This document shows positions 34,701 through 44,407 of a stretch of 64,000 nt of DNA, in pieces. This DNA comes from Meandrina meandrites (lineage: Eukaryota > Cnidaria > Anthozoa > Scleractinia > Meandrinidae). How positions within the stretch are numbered: position 1 is the stretch's first letter; the number at the start of each line of letters is the position of its first letter. Where the stretch lies: positions 52,475,150-52,539,149 of the forward strand of contig OY855903.1 of the NCBI GenBank assembly GCA_963693305.1. The letters run 5' to 3'. Below the pieces are notes generated by a model that made no database searches, was not told where the DNA came from, and saw only the letters and a list, made by a program, of their open reading frames with translations. The position numbers and the translations under genes are program-made.

Positions 34701-37700
34701 TGTAACTGGTGAGTAACCAGAATACGTATCCGCCCGTCTAAGAACTCTTTGATGCATCTTTCAAACAAATGTTTGCCGACTTTGGCATCTACTGCGCTGA
34801 GTGGATCATCCAATAGGTAGATGTCCGCGTCTGAGTAGATTGCGCGTGCCAGACTCACCCGTGCACGCTGACCACCACTAAGGATCACTCCACGTTGTCC
34901 AATCTCCGTGAGATCATGTTTTGTAAAGCGAGCTATATCTTTCTGCAAGTCACAGACTTCGATAACCTTGTTGTATTTTTGTTCAGCAAATCGGGTACCA
35001 AAAACTATGTTTTCTCGCAGAGTACCGGAATAGACCCAGGGTGATTGGGAGATGTAAGCTATTTTTCCAATACAAGAGATTTTCCCAGAAGAGATTGGAA
35101 GTTCTCCTAAGATACTCATCAGCAAAGATGTTTTGCCACTTCCGACTGGCCCTGTTATGCCAACAAGTTGCCCATTAGAAGCACTCAATGACACATTGCG
35201 TAGCACAGAACGTTCTGACATTTTGCTCCAAAAACACGAAACGTTCTTAACAAACGCCTTTGGTTGGATGTGCTGAGATGTCTGTTCAAGTTTCCTAGCA
35301 GTAACCAAAGCCGGTTTTCCATTTCTGAAACTTTCAATCCTCATAAATTGTGGTTTATACCTTCTACCTTTGAAGCAAACCTCTAAAGGAGACTGCTTGT
35401 CTATGTGATCCATTTCGCACGTCAAGATGGATTTCTTTTCTATCAAGCGTTGCATCCTATTACATGCAGTTCTTGCATCCGCAATATAGCGTAGTGAATG
35501 CGCTATAAAGATCGTGACGATAAATTTGATGTTCGATAAGATAGAAATAAGCGTGAATACTTTAAACGACGTTAGTGGATTTTGTGTCAGAAGCAGTGTT
35601 GTGACTGAAACGAATCCTGCCAGACCAGAGCTGGTGAAGTACAAGGCGTAGATACTTGAGATGATAAATCCTCGAATGCGAATTAGTGAGATTTCCTTTC
35701 TGTCAAAAAGGAAATTGTGAAATTTAATTAAAGGTGTCTAGCTTCATATGAAATATGCACTTTCCAAACACGCAACGTTATACGGGATAACAAGGTTTCA
35801 GAGCATTAACTGGTGTTAACATTAAAACCATACAACCATTTCTAGTTAAGATATTTGATTCTAGCTCTCTGGATTCACAGTGTTTTAAATATGACGATAA
35901 CTGAGTAGTTTATTCAACAAACTCCCTAGTAGTACTTTCCCGCGTGGCTAATTGTACCCTTGACTGAAAATGCCATATTCCCCGGGTTGTAGATGTAGCA
36001 TCATGGTATCAGCCTCTCGTACAATTACTCTAAGCCGTACGAGCCGAAGTTTTCTATCACCTATGACGTGATAGCTCATTTGGCCCTCGGCCTCATCAAC
36101 TACCACTTCACGAGTTCATAATCTAATTGTTAAATAGGGCACTTTTATACGCGTGTCCTTGAAAGGGGAAGTTATTCACGACTCTTGGTTTAATAAAACT
36201 GAAATTCGTCGGTTTTTGGCCGTTTTACTGTTACTTCCGTTCTTCATGAGGGATAGCCAACTAGGCCTCAGTCACGTCGTTGACTATTCGATCATGAAAA
36301 AGGAGAACATGTAGCCTAACTGTTAAATAAAGTGTTGGTACCAACCTTCTTACTTGTGCCACAAGGTCTCTGAAATTCCATTCCCAGGCGTACATTTTAA
36401 CTACCCGGATTCCTGTAATTATCTCTTTTATCACCTCCAATCGTTTGTCGGTTATTGCAGCTGATTGGTGACGAACTTTTCCAGACTTATGAGCTGCATA
36501 TGATCCATAAGCAACGACGACAAGGAAAAAAGAAGCACCTATCAAGGCTTGCCAAGTGACTAAGAACCACACAAGAGCCATGGATACAATGATGTCCAGG
36601 AGAGCAAATGGAAATACAAAAACGCCGTATGCCAACAGCTCGATAGCTTGAGCATCGTTAGAAACCAGGTTGATGGTGTTTTCTGAAATGCTGTCTTGTA
36701 AAGTCCATCTCTTAAGATTAAGGATCTGGAGAATAAGGTTAAGAAAAAATGTCTTAAATATATATAAACTGATGGAATACTAGAATTTTCCCCGGCTTTT
36801 AATAAAAACACATAGAGCGAAGACGACATGTGAAGATATTGATGTCGCCATGGTTACTGACCTGGTAAGCCTCTAACCAGAGAGCTTAACCAGTGCGAGG
36901 ACAACGCGAAGTGAAAAATTAATTTATATTTAACAAATAGGTTACACTTTGCCGTGCGTCTGTTCAGATATAGATCACAGATGACGTCAAAATGTGGTAA
37001 GCACAAAGGCGAGCGGGTCACTGATGTTCTCAGCACATTTTGACGTCTTCTGTGATCTCTAACTGAGCAGACGCACTGCAAAATGGAGTCTATTTGTTTT
37101 ATACAATAACAAGACTTCTGTACACTTCAGTATCGCTAAAGCGCCGCTACCAATGAACTTAGGTTATGTTCATTACGAGATGGTTCCCGTGATCACGAAG
37201 CACTGTTAAACCGATTTTAAAATAGGCAATATGAAGGACAAAAAATGTCATCGAAAGAAACTGACCTTCATTCCATTTATACTCTGTCATGGCGTTCAAC
37301 TGCCATTCAAGGACTTCCCGCAGCGGCTTCAAACTACTCGAGCATCGGACAAACACTTACAGCTTTCGATAATTTTTCAAATCAGTCACTATCTACTTCA
37401 CGCTTGTTTAGCCTAGTGTCTCGAAAGGTGTAGAGTATTTGGCAGATTCTTCCTTTATGTAGGTTTATGTAGATTTATAATTAAGCTGAACTTTCCCTTG
37501 TTGTTTTCGCTGCAAGTTTTGAAAAACGTTACCGAGAAGACTGACTAGGGCTATGAGTCACACCACTTAGTGACGTCATCTGTGTGTCAGTACTCTAATA
37601 GATGACAGGCATCAGCCAATCACAACGCGCGCAGTAACTCGGTTATTGTATAATTTACTTTTGAATCTCGCGATTATCCAGATTTATTATCCAACACTGC

Positions 37701-37924
37701 TTCACTGGCGAAACTGCAAAACGAGTACAAATATCACACGATATTTGTACTCCAGAGAACTGGTTAGACAGGTTTCTGACGTGTTCTCGTGCTCTTGACC
37801 AATCAGTTAGCTGGATATCCTGCGCCAATTCCGTTCCGCTTCGCATACTTCTGTCACGCATTCGCGGCAAATAAATATCCGCGAAATTCGCCCGCTTTGA
37901 GTAGTTTGACATAACATTTTGGCT

Positions 37925-37958
<34 letters not shown>

Positions 37959-37972
37959 TGTGTAGTATCGCC

Positions 37973-38004
<32 letters not shown>

Positions 38005-38013
38005 TCGCCCTAC

Positions 38014-38051
<38 letters not shown>

Positions 38052-39198
38052 GGCGATACTACACAACAAAACGTCTAATAAGATCTATTTATTATTCCAC
38101 TATTGGTCGATTTTACCATATTAGGGCAAAAGAACGCGCAAAATATGCCACGTTATTACACTGTAGAACAGGACAGAAATACGGACTGAAAGCAAAGCGA
38201 CAAAATGGTTGGACCAAACTTTAATTTTTAATGGAATAATAAATCTCTTATTCGATGGTTTAACATATAACACGCGCGGACATTTTGCTCATTGCTCGTA
38301 TTTTTTCGTACGCAAATCGCAAAATATCCGCGTATTATATGTTAAACTATCGAATAAGGTGTATGTATTCGGTATATCTATTGCCTTAGGGACTAGCTCC
38401 AGCTGAATATGTAAAGAGAACGTTCAACCCCAAAAAGAAATACGAAAATTTAGGCGTCGCCTTTCACGTTCTCCGAAATATGCAGAATTTGGTGTTGTTG
38501 TTGAGAACGGTTAAGAAATGTACCGAGAGTTTTCTATGGGATATATAATTATATATTGTTTTTACCGGTTTCAGTTGTAATAGTAAATTATAATGATAAC
38601 TATAAGGTGTTGTTTTGCGCAATTAGAATTTCTATTTAATATTTTCAAGGTATAAGTATAGAATGACGGGACTGTTACTTGCCTTTTTATACACAAGTCC
38701 AATCATCGCAGCCTTCCATCTAGTCGTTACCATTTCCATCTGAAATATCCCGTGAGTTATGCATACAGATCTTGCAATGGCGACCAAAGAAATACCAATA
38801 ACAAACGACAGCGTTGCCTTGTAACTGATCTCTGAAGCCGTAGAAATGCTTTTCAAGAAGAACCATACCATCAAAGGAAGAACATGAAACGTTACCAAAT
38901 AGAAAAACCTCAGGAACGCAATAATTATATAGTCTCTGCAGGGAATAACCCTCATCATGGCCTTCCACAGGCGAGGCTTTCTTCGGTTTTGTTCAGACGA
39001 TCTTTCTTCTGCCAGCCATTCCCTCTCCAAGTCAGCGACTAACCTTTCTGCTTGATACGAAGTTTCGACTTCAAACAAGTGTTTCTCTTCCAATGGTTGT
39101 TTGCTCCCGAGCTTAAGAACATTGCTTATCCAGGAGAAGGTCAACAGCGAGAGGAAACCTGCTCTCTCTCTTGGATTCCTGGCCGGAGCATCCTCCAT
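28796..39198 (-). CDS. ABCC4: ABCC4/MRP4-like ABC transporter, gene B
   Basis: Seven coding exons: 38683-39198, 36346-36725, 34348-35699, 33078-33648, 30409-30545, 29511-29872, 28796-29374 (stop TAA). They join in frame to 1298 aa with the same phases as genes A and C. NBD1 keeps GPVGSGKTS, LSGGQRARVSLARA, IYLLDDP and the THQ H-loop. NBD2 keeps GRTGAGKSS, FSVGERQLLCLARA, IIILDEATANVD and IAHRLNT. The linker after NBD1 is acidic (DGENNNKENSSLFSKDF) and differs most between paralogues. It should be a full-length 2xTMD/2xNBD exporter of the plasma membrane; substrate is unknown. The first intron donor is GC (AAG|GCAAGT), as in gene A. The neighbour genes A and C lie head-to-tail on either side. 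Closest to A on shared intron features. The C-terminus (AAQKDFPLTN) does not resemble the PDZ-binding end of human ABCC4. Confidence 0.93.
29375..29510. repeat. short intron 6 of gene B with (GTAA)n tract
   Basis: A 136-bp intron. 29447-29490 is built from GTAAGTAG/GTAAGTAA units ending about 15 bp from the donor (29505-29510). On the coding strand these read as CTTAC/CTTACTT repeats, so they create no competing donors. Confidence 0.7.
30546..31064. other. gene B intron 4, part with an inverted-repeat pair
   Basis: A G tract lies at 30710-30721. A pair of inverted 18-mers, TCGTACCTTTTTGGTACGC and its complement, at about 30876 and 31008, frames about 130 bp. This suggests a small MITE next to the 5' edge of the LINE. 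No gene is seen. Confidence 0.4.
31065..32126 (+). mobile_element. 5'-truncated CR1-like LINE in gene B intron 4
   Basis: An open frame to 31945 encodes the C-terminal third of a non-LTR reverse transcriptase: GKSEAMLLSTK, LGVEIDNKLSWSPHI, VPGVTYCIPVWGGC and the tail LEEIHTKAARLIH. It lacks the YxDD catalytic block, so the copy is 5'-truncated. The 3' end has AATAAAG followed by (TATG)n at 32096-32122, as in CR1/L2-like elements. The host gene is on the opposite strand. Confidence 0.8.
32417..32861. mobile_element. MITE with about 100-bp inverted ends
   Basis: Left: CATTTTGCAGTTCTCTGCTC, then CTTTGAATGGTAGGGAGG. Right: the inverted counterpart, including CCTCGCTACCATTCAAAG and GAGCAGACAACTGTAAAATG. 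A shorter relative lies at 47068-47256. The central part contains unrelated sequence. No transposase. Confidence 0.7.
33930..34090. mobile_element. paired tRNA-like SINE heads in intron 3 of gene B
   Basis: ACCCGACTGAGCTATGGGAG (minus-strand head) and CACAGCTCAGTTGGTAGAGC (plus-strand head) face each other. The same pair, diverged, is in intron 3 of gene A at 20455-20595; intron 3 of gene C is only 235 bp and lacks it. These are not tRNA genes: no complete cloverleaf can be made. Confidence 0.55.
36041..36137. mobile_element. palindromic mini-element (ACAATTAGATT family), copy 3, degraded
   Basis: GGCCCTCGGCCTCATCAACT and the end ACGAGTTCATAATCTAATTG match one half of the elements at 17493 and 25306. 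The other half has diverged (TCTATCACCTATGACGTGAT). The flanks, 35700-36040 and 36138-36345, show nothing else. Confidence 0.55.
37676..38362. mobile_element. cluster of palindromic elements in gene B intron 1
   Basis: (i) GATTTATTATCCAACAC near 37680 and its complement near 37926. (ii) A near-perfect 150-bp palindrome at about 37940-38093, centre CTCGCCCTACGGGCTCGTC, arms including GAGTATTTTTACGAGTTGTG. (iii) A looser palindrome at 38240-38362, with CTTATTCGATGGTTTAACAT at one end. Units ii and iii share the boundary AATAAATCTCTTATT, suggesting one family inserted twice or one compound element. The intron runs 36726-38682; 36726-37675 holds nothing else recognised. Confidence 0.7.
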
Positions 39199-39536
39199 CA
39201 CTCATTCTCACTGGTCTATTGCGGAAACCTGTTTTTGATTATGCCATTTCGTTAGATCTTGAACAAATGATCCTAAAGAGAAGGCGGGATTTTATTTCTT
39301 CTGACTGAGGTTTTAACTAAAACAGAGTGGGATTCAATTTGCACCCCTTACAGCTTCTCAGTGCGGCTTTTAAATTATTTTCAACCATTCTTAGTTTGAT
39401 AAACGATAACCGACATGACCGTCCTTTTCTGTACTTTTGGGCTGTTTTTGAACAAATCGTCAGCTTTTTCCGACTTCTTGAAATCCCTTCTCTGTAATTC
39501 TCGTTTAATTAGATACCCCTCTAAAAAAAATTCCAC

Positions 39537-40414
39537 GGACGAGCACTATCCATCCGGGTATGTTCTCCGGATAGTGTCTCTCCGCGGATAAACACTATCG
39601 CGTCACGTGATCAATTTAAACCAATCAGAATTGGAGAAAATCTAGTGCTGAACTATAGTTAAATAATAGAGTGTTTCGGTCGATGAACTATCGGCTGATA
39701 GTTTTCCCAGCAGAAATTTGATGTTCTTAAAACAAAGAATAGTCAGAAGCGAAGCTTTGAGGCTAACATGCTAGTTTTAAAGTGCATATGAAGTAAAAAA
39801 TAATTACTGCTTATTTTTAAGGCTTTTCGAAATAAAGACGAATGGCGTTTTCCTTTTTGAAATATCTTCTTTCGTTATGGAGATATTTAGGTTTTTGTAA
39901 TATGCGCGATGACGTCATTAATCGTTCCAGAAAAGGATAAATCACTGAATCAAGCATATCTCTTGGAGTATTAAAGCGGTGTTCTTCAAACTTGGCACCA
40001 TCAATGTTCATCAAAAGGCACAAGATGGCACCCGTTGCGCCGTTGCCATGCCAACAGTCTTGGATCCAGTCTCCTTCTGTTATAAACAAAATATCTCCAT
40101 TTGCAGCACTTTAAAAATGAACAGTGGGTCTGGCGTGGAACACACGTAGTGCCCATCTTAGCTTAACTATCTTCATTAGCTTGTTGGGAGTGCATCACCT
40201 TTGGTTAAGAATAAACTGGGAATGTCAGTGTTAATAGAAATAAGTCTTTGCAGCAAAACTGTTGCCATTTGCATTTGTTCCATTTGCATAATACAAAAAC
40301 CTAAATATCTCTAAAAGGAAAAAAGATATTTCAAAAAGGAAAACGCCATTCGTCTTTATTTTGAAAAGCCTTAAAAATAAGCAATAAACATTTTTTACTT
40401 CATAGGCACTTTAA

Positions 40415-40446
<32 letters not shown>

Positions 40447-40770
40447 CCAACAGTTCCGAGACAAAAACGCTCTATCGTCCCCATTGTTCAGTACTAAATT
40501 TTCTTCCGCGCGCCCATTCAAAATCTTTCTGGAGTGAAAGACTTGAAAGCCGAAATGTAACAAGCGAAACAAATCTAGACAAGAATCCCAGTAAGTCCAG
40601 ATTAGTCAAATGTTTACTCACGAGTATTTTTTTGGTCCGATCGAGTACTATCCATCCGGGTATTTTCCTCGGACGGGAAGTATGGGCTGATAGTGTCACT
40701 CCGCGGATGAACGCTATCGCGTCACGTGATCAATTTAAACCAAAAGAAACTTAGTGGTGAACTATAATTG
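39537..40770. mobile_element. foldback element between two direct repeats, upstream of gene B
   Basis: Two direct copies of a 125-bp repeat (ACTATCCATCCGGGTA, then CTATCGCGTCACGTGATCAA) at 39540-39665 and 40648-40770 bracket a foldback. Its inverted arms of about 130 bp (39776-39906 and 40280-40425) share ACGAATGGCGTTTTCCTTTT and GAGATATTTAGGTTTTTGTA. Outer and inner parts are probably different elements. Confidence 0.65.
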
Positions 40771-41919
40771 CTTAATAAAATTCGGGCTAGCAATCTAAAT
40801 GTTAACTAAACATTTAATTCGCTCTTAGCCCTTAATCCCTTTTAACTTTTATCCATTGGCACGTATGATGGTAATAATTAAATTGAACAAGGATGCCTTT
40901 GTAAAGATCCTAAACGCTTGTTTTAATTAACGTTCCATTCCAATGCAAACAGCAGCCAGTAATGTGAAATTGAATGAAGACAATGAATACCTAATTACAC
41001 CAGTCTTTGAAGTGGTGCTCGAAAGTATGTTTCGTTCAACCACTCCTTTAATGAGAAAATGAGACATTTTTCAATCCCACCGTAATAGAATCTCCTTTTC
41101 AAACAAACGTGCGATAGGTGGTTCCGCTTTCACACAACACGCATAAAAGAGCAGATGCATAATGAGATAGACAGATCATGCTTTTCCATAAAAGTGCTGA
41201 TGCCTCCGTCAGACTAAAAAAAGTCAAAATACAGCATTATCACAATATGGTCGGATAGAAAACAGGAGGTCAGTCCACGGGAAACCGACTTCTTTCTGAG
41301 CCTTAGAAACACTTTAATAAAACGACGCGAAATAGGTCTTTATGTACAAAAAATATCCTGAGGCGATTCGGAACAATTCATTGTAGCATAATTTTATAAT
41401 TTTCAGATTGACGACCATTATTGCAGCCTGCGTAGTCGGACCTGAACTAAACCAATACATCTTTGAAATTGTGTTATAAGGTTTAACACATTGCTAGAGC
41501 TAAGTTGTACAATATGGTTTAAGCTTCGTTGTGCACAGAACAATTTGTATTGAAAGATATTTGAAATTTAAACAGCTCATATCATCCGTGTAAAATTTAC
41601 ATTTTAGTTTTCTGTGGGTGATTTTCAATTTTCAAGTTTGGTTTAATCAAAACATGTCAATATAGCCAACTATCTCGTTGTTTGTAGCCATTGTGGTATT
41701 AAAATGCCATCGACGAAACTGTCGAAATTTTCATGTTTGCCGATAAAACCACTAACGACAATCAGTTCAATGATATCAAAAGCTACACATGACGACATAG
41801 GTAGTTGAAATTTAATAGGGTTTGTTGTTGCTTCCCTACCCTCGGACAACAGTTGGCATTAGTGTGTGACTCAAGACAACAAAGAAAAGTTACCAACATG
41901 TCAGCTGCAAATCACGTAC
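40771..41919. other. leader intron of gene B, right part
   Basis: No ORF or repeat stands out. Around 41700-41740 the block CGACGAAACTGTCGAAAT is shared with the gene A leader intron (26705-26725) and, less well, gene C (56806-56830). It is therefore a remnant of the duplicated unit rather than unique sequence. Confidence 0.45.
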
Positions 41920-42016
41920 CTCACAAACACCAGCCCATCTTGTGGCATAAACCTTTCATAGGATACTGCATGTAACTCAGCCAAACGAATGTAACGGTTT
42001 ACTAATCAACTGGAAC
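41920..42016 (-). promoter_or_regulatory. non-coding leader exon and promoter region of gene B
   Basis: Homologous to 26911-27000. Minus-strand donor GTACGTG at 41913-41919. The conserved upstream block reads AGTAAACCGTTACATT, so the ETS-like CCGGAA of A and C is lost. Three in-frame upstream ATGs share one 16-codon ORF that starts MQYPMKGL and ends in TGA, 1 nt before the exon end. Confidence 0.5.
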
Positions 42017-42654
42017 TGAAGACCAAACTAAATGAATAGAAATGGAAAAGAAAAGAAAAACAACGTTTCTCGTTCCTTTTTCTCCTTTTCTTTAGTCTCG
42101 AGTTATATTGAGCCGGCCTGACTTGACAAACCTAGGACAAACCTAAAACAATTTGTAACTAAAGGTTAGGACGATTATGCTGAAATAAATTCAATCAAAG
42201 ATTGCTTAAAATCTTTAGCTTAATTTCTATTTTATATTCATCCTTATTGTTATTTATTACTATTGTTATTTACTATTATCATTCTTATTACTATTGTTCT
42301 TTTCTTTTCATAAATGTAGATCAAACATTTTGTAAATCTAATTTTCTTCTTCACCTCCCACCTCGAACAGCTTTGCTAATTGAGGGTGTCAAAAACTTGG
42401 CCGTTTGGCGTAAAAATTGCACAATTTTAACCGTTAGCCGTAAAAATCATTAACCGTAAAAAACATATATATGTCTGGCTACGAAATACCACGAAAGTGA
42501 AAGTCTCAAGATCTCTTGTTAACATTTTTGTGTTAATGAGGAGGTGGGGGCTTCTTAACTACAGGTTTGTTGCTAAGAAAGGTTTCTGGATCCAAAATAG
42601 GCTTTGATCAAAACTTTGTTCCATTGAAGAGTCCTTCAAGAGTTTCAAATGACG

Positions 42655-42968
42655 ATCAACAGATACAGAAAATGATTGATAAATAAATAAATAAATAAAT
42701 ACATACATACATAAAAAGTCTTTATTCAAGGTTTTAAACAAACGTTGAAACTTACAAGGTCCATTATAAATGAAGATAGAACTAGCTAAATCTTTAGTAC
42801 ACCTGACCCCTTTAAAAACTATTGTAATAAGCACTAAGGATGTCTGCCCAACCTTATTAGCCAATGATGGTTATTTTGGGCAGGCATGCACTTTATTTTA
42901 TTTTTATTCTTGTCTGTTTTGTAAATTTAAATTAATTTCGGGTTCAATAAAGTTGTTGTTGTTGTTGT
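42655..42968. mobile_element. abutting LINE/SINE 3' ends
   Basis: (AAAT)n and (ACAT)n at 42681-42712, next to CTTTATT on the minus strand, mark the tail of a minus-oriented retroelement. 42725-42968 ends in CAATAAAG plus (TTG)n, the tail of a plus-oriented one. Neither has a coding remnant inside this interval. Confidence 0.45.
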
Positions 42969-42979
42969 AGCTAAGAGTT

Positions 42980-43555
42980 AGTTACAATCTATTTAGAATA
43001 AAAAAGGCATCTATTTACAAAGCATTTGTTAAACCTCTCTGTATTAACACGTGGGTCTGGTAAGGATGCGTCCTACTTCGTAGAGCGCGGTTTTTAAGTG
43101 GGGGGAGAAGATCCTGCAAGGGATGCGAGGAAGTACCCATAATACTTTTCGAGAGCCTCACATCTCTGTCTTTAACAACCTGTTGAATCGATGGTTCATG
43201 TAGAATATACACAAATCGCAATGCCCTTCTCAATAGTCTATCAATCTGAATAAGGTATTCGGTATCCTGTGTACAGCCGTCCCGATCCCCTCAAAAAAAT
43301 CGGGGAAGGGAAGGCTGTACACAGGCTAGGTATTTGGTATAAGCAGCAACACCCCAAACTCTAATACAGTAAGTAAAAAGTGACACAATGAGGCAATTAA
43401 AGAGGTAATCAAGATCAGATACACTATACCATGTCTTTTACACACTCTAAGGATATGCATACGTTTTAGAGCTCTTTCCATTAAATCATAAAAATGCTTA
43501 TCCCAGTTGGGATATTGATGACGGATTAATCGTGTCCCAAAATGCACCAAATGGC
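42980..43555 (-). mobile_element. 3' remnant of a non-LTR LINE in the B-C spacer
   Basis: Minus-strand frames show the C-terminal RT tail: DLMERALKRMHILRVCKRHG, then LFNCLI-like text and RRALRFVYILHEPSIQQVVK, and HPLQDLLPPLKNRALRSRTH. It is frameshifted and interrupted by a palindromic insertion at 43263-43328. Dead copy. It splits the spacer homology with 26.5-28.4 kb. Confidence 0.7.
43263..43328. mobile_element. 66-bp palindromic insertion inside the LINE remnant
   Basis: CTGTGTACAGCCGTCCCGAT ... ATCGGGGAAGG..GGCTGTACACAG forms a hairpin. GGTATTCGGTAT on the left and GGTATTTGGTAT on the right look like a target duplication of about 12 bp. Related to 4983-5050. Confidence 0.6.
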
Positions 43556-44015
43556 ATTAGAGCGTATCTTGATTTTCAAAATTTTCGCGGGGGAGGTGAT
43601 CCCGGACCACCCTACGGTGCTAACGTCTTGGCCCCCCTCACCTCAAAATTCATCCCTATTCACTTTTGAAATCCCCCTCAGTTGATTAAATTAATTATTA
43701 AAAGTGCACATTATTCAAAAAATATTTTATTTCAAAAAATAAACTTTAAAATGGAAAGTCACGTTAATGTACAAGCACTGTATTTAAAAATAGCTAAGCT
43801 AAAAATCCCCCCCCCCCCCCCCCCTCACTCCTCCCTTCCTGCCCGCATCACTTTTCTAATGGTCCGTCCCTTATGATTAAAGGTATGGCACAGTTAACAC
43901 CCGTATTTTTAGACCTTCTTCAGTATAGTTCCAATTTATGCATGTTCATTATAAAAAGAAGGCTATGATATCTGCAACTCTTTACAGAAATAGAAACCCT
44001 ACCTTTTCCTCTCCG

Positions 44016-44407
44016 CGGTTTGGGGCTGGCATTAGTAACACGCCCCTCACCAAAAGAAAAAGAAATTCAACATTTAGCATTACCAAAGGCTCCAGGAAAA
44101 TGGCTTGCCACCAAAAACCATCTTAAGCATTCCCTTAGCAACTGCTCTAGATTTGTTGTTGAGAAGGACCCCCTTAATTGGGAAAACGGGAACTGTCGGA
44201 ATGGCCTGGCGAATGTGTTTTAGCACGACGTTTTGATGGCCCTGACTGCAGTTAAATGTATGAGTTGATTTAGCTGCGATGGTTATGTTAAAGGCTATAA
44301 TAAGTACAGTATATACGGTTTAAGCTATAACACAAACAGTAATTGTATTTACGTGTACTTGTATAGAATGGTCACTCCTTGCTTGTACAGTAATTTAAAA
44401 TAGGCTA
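44016..44407. other. 5' flank of the Penelope-like element
   Basis: Starts where homology to the A-B spacer stops (about 44015) and runs to the last in-frame stop (TAG 44405-44407) before the element's ORF. It may hold the 5' untranslated part of the element. I could not find a terminal repeat. Confidence 0.35.

Noticed and set aside
39817..40089. 90-residue minus-strand ORF beside gene B
   Set aside because: Lies inside the foldback element between its arms. No start context or family recognised, so treated as repeat sequence.
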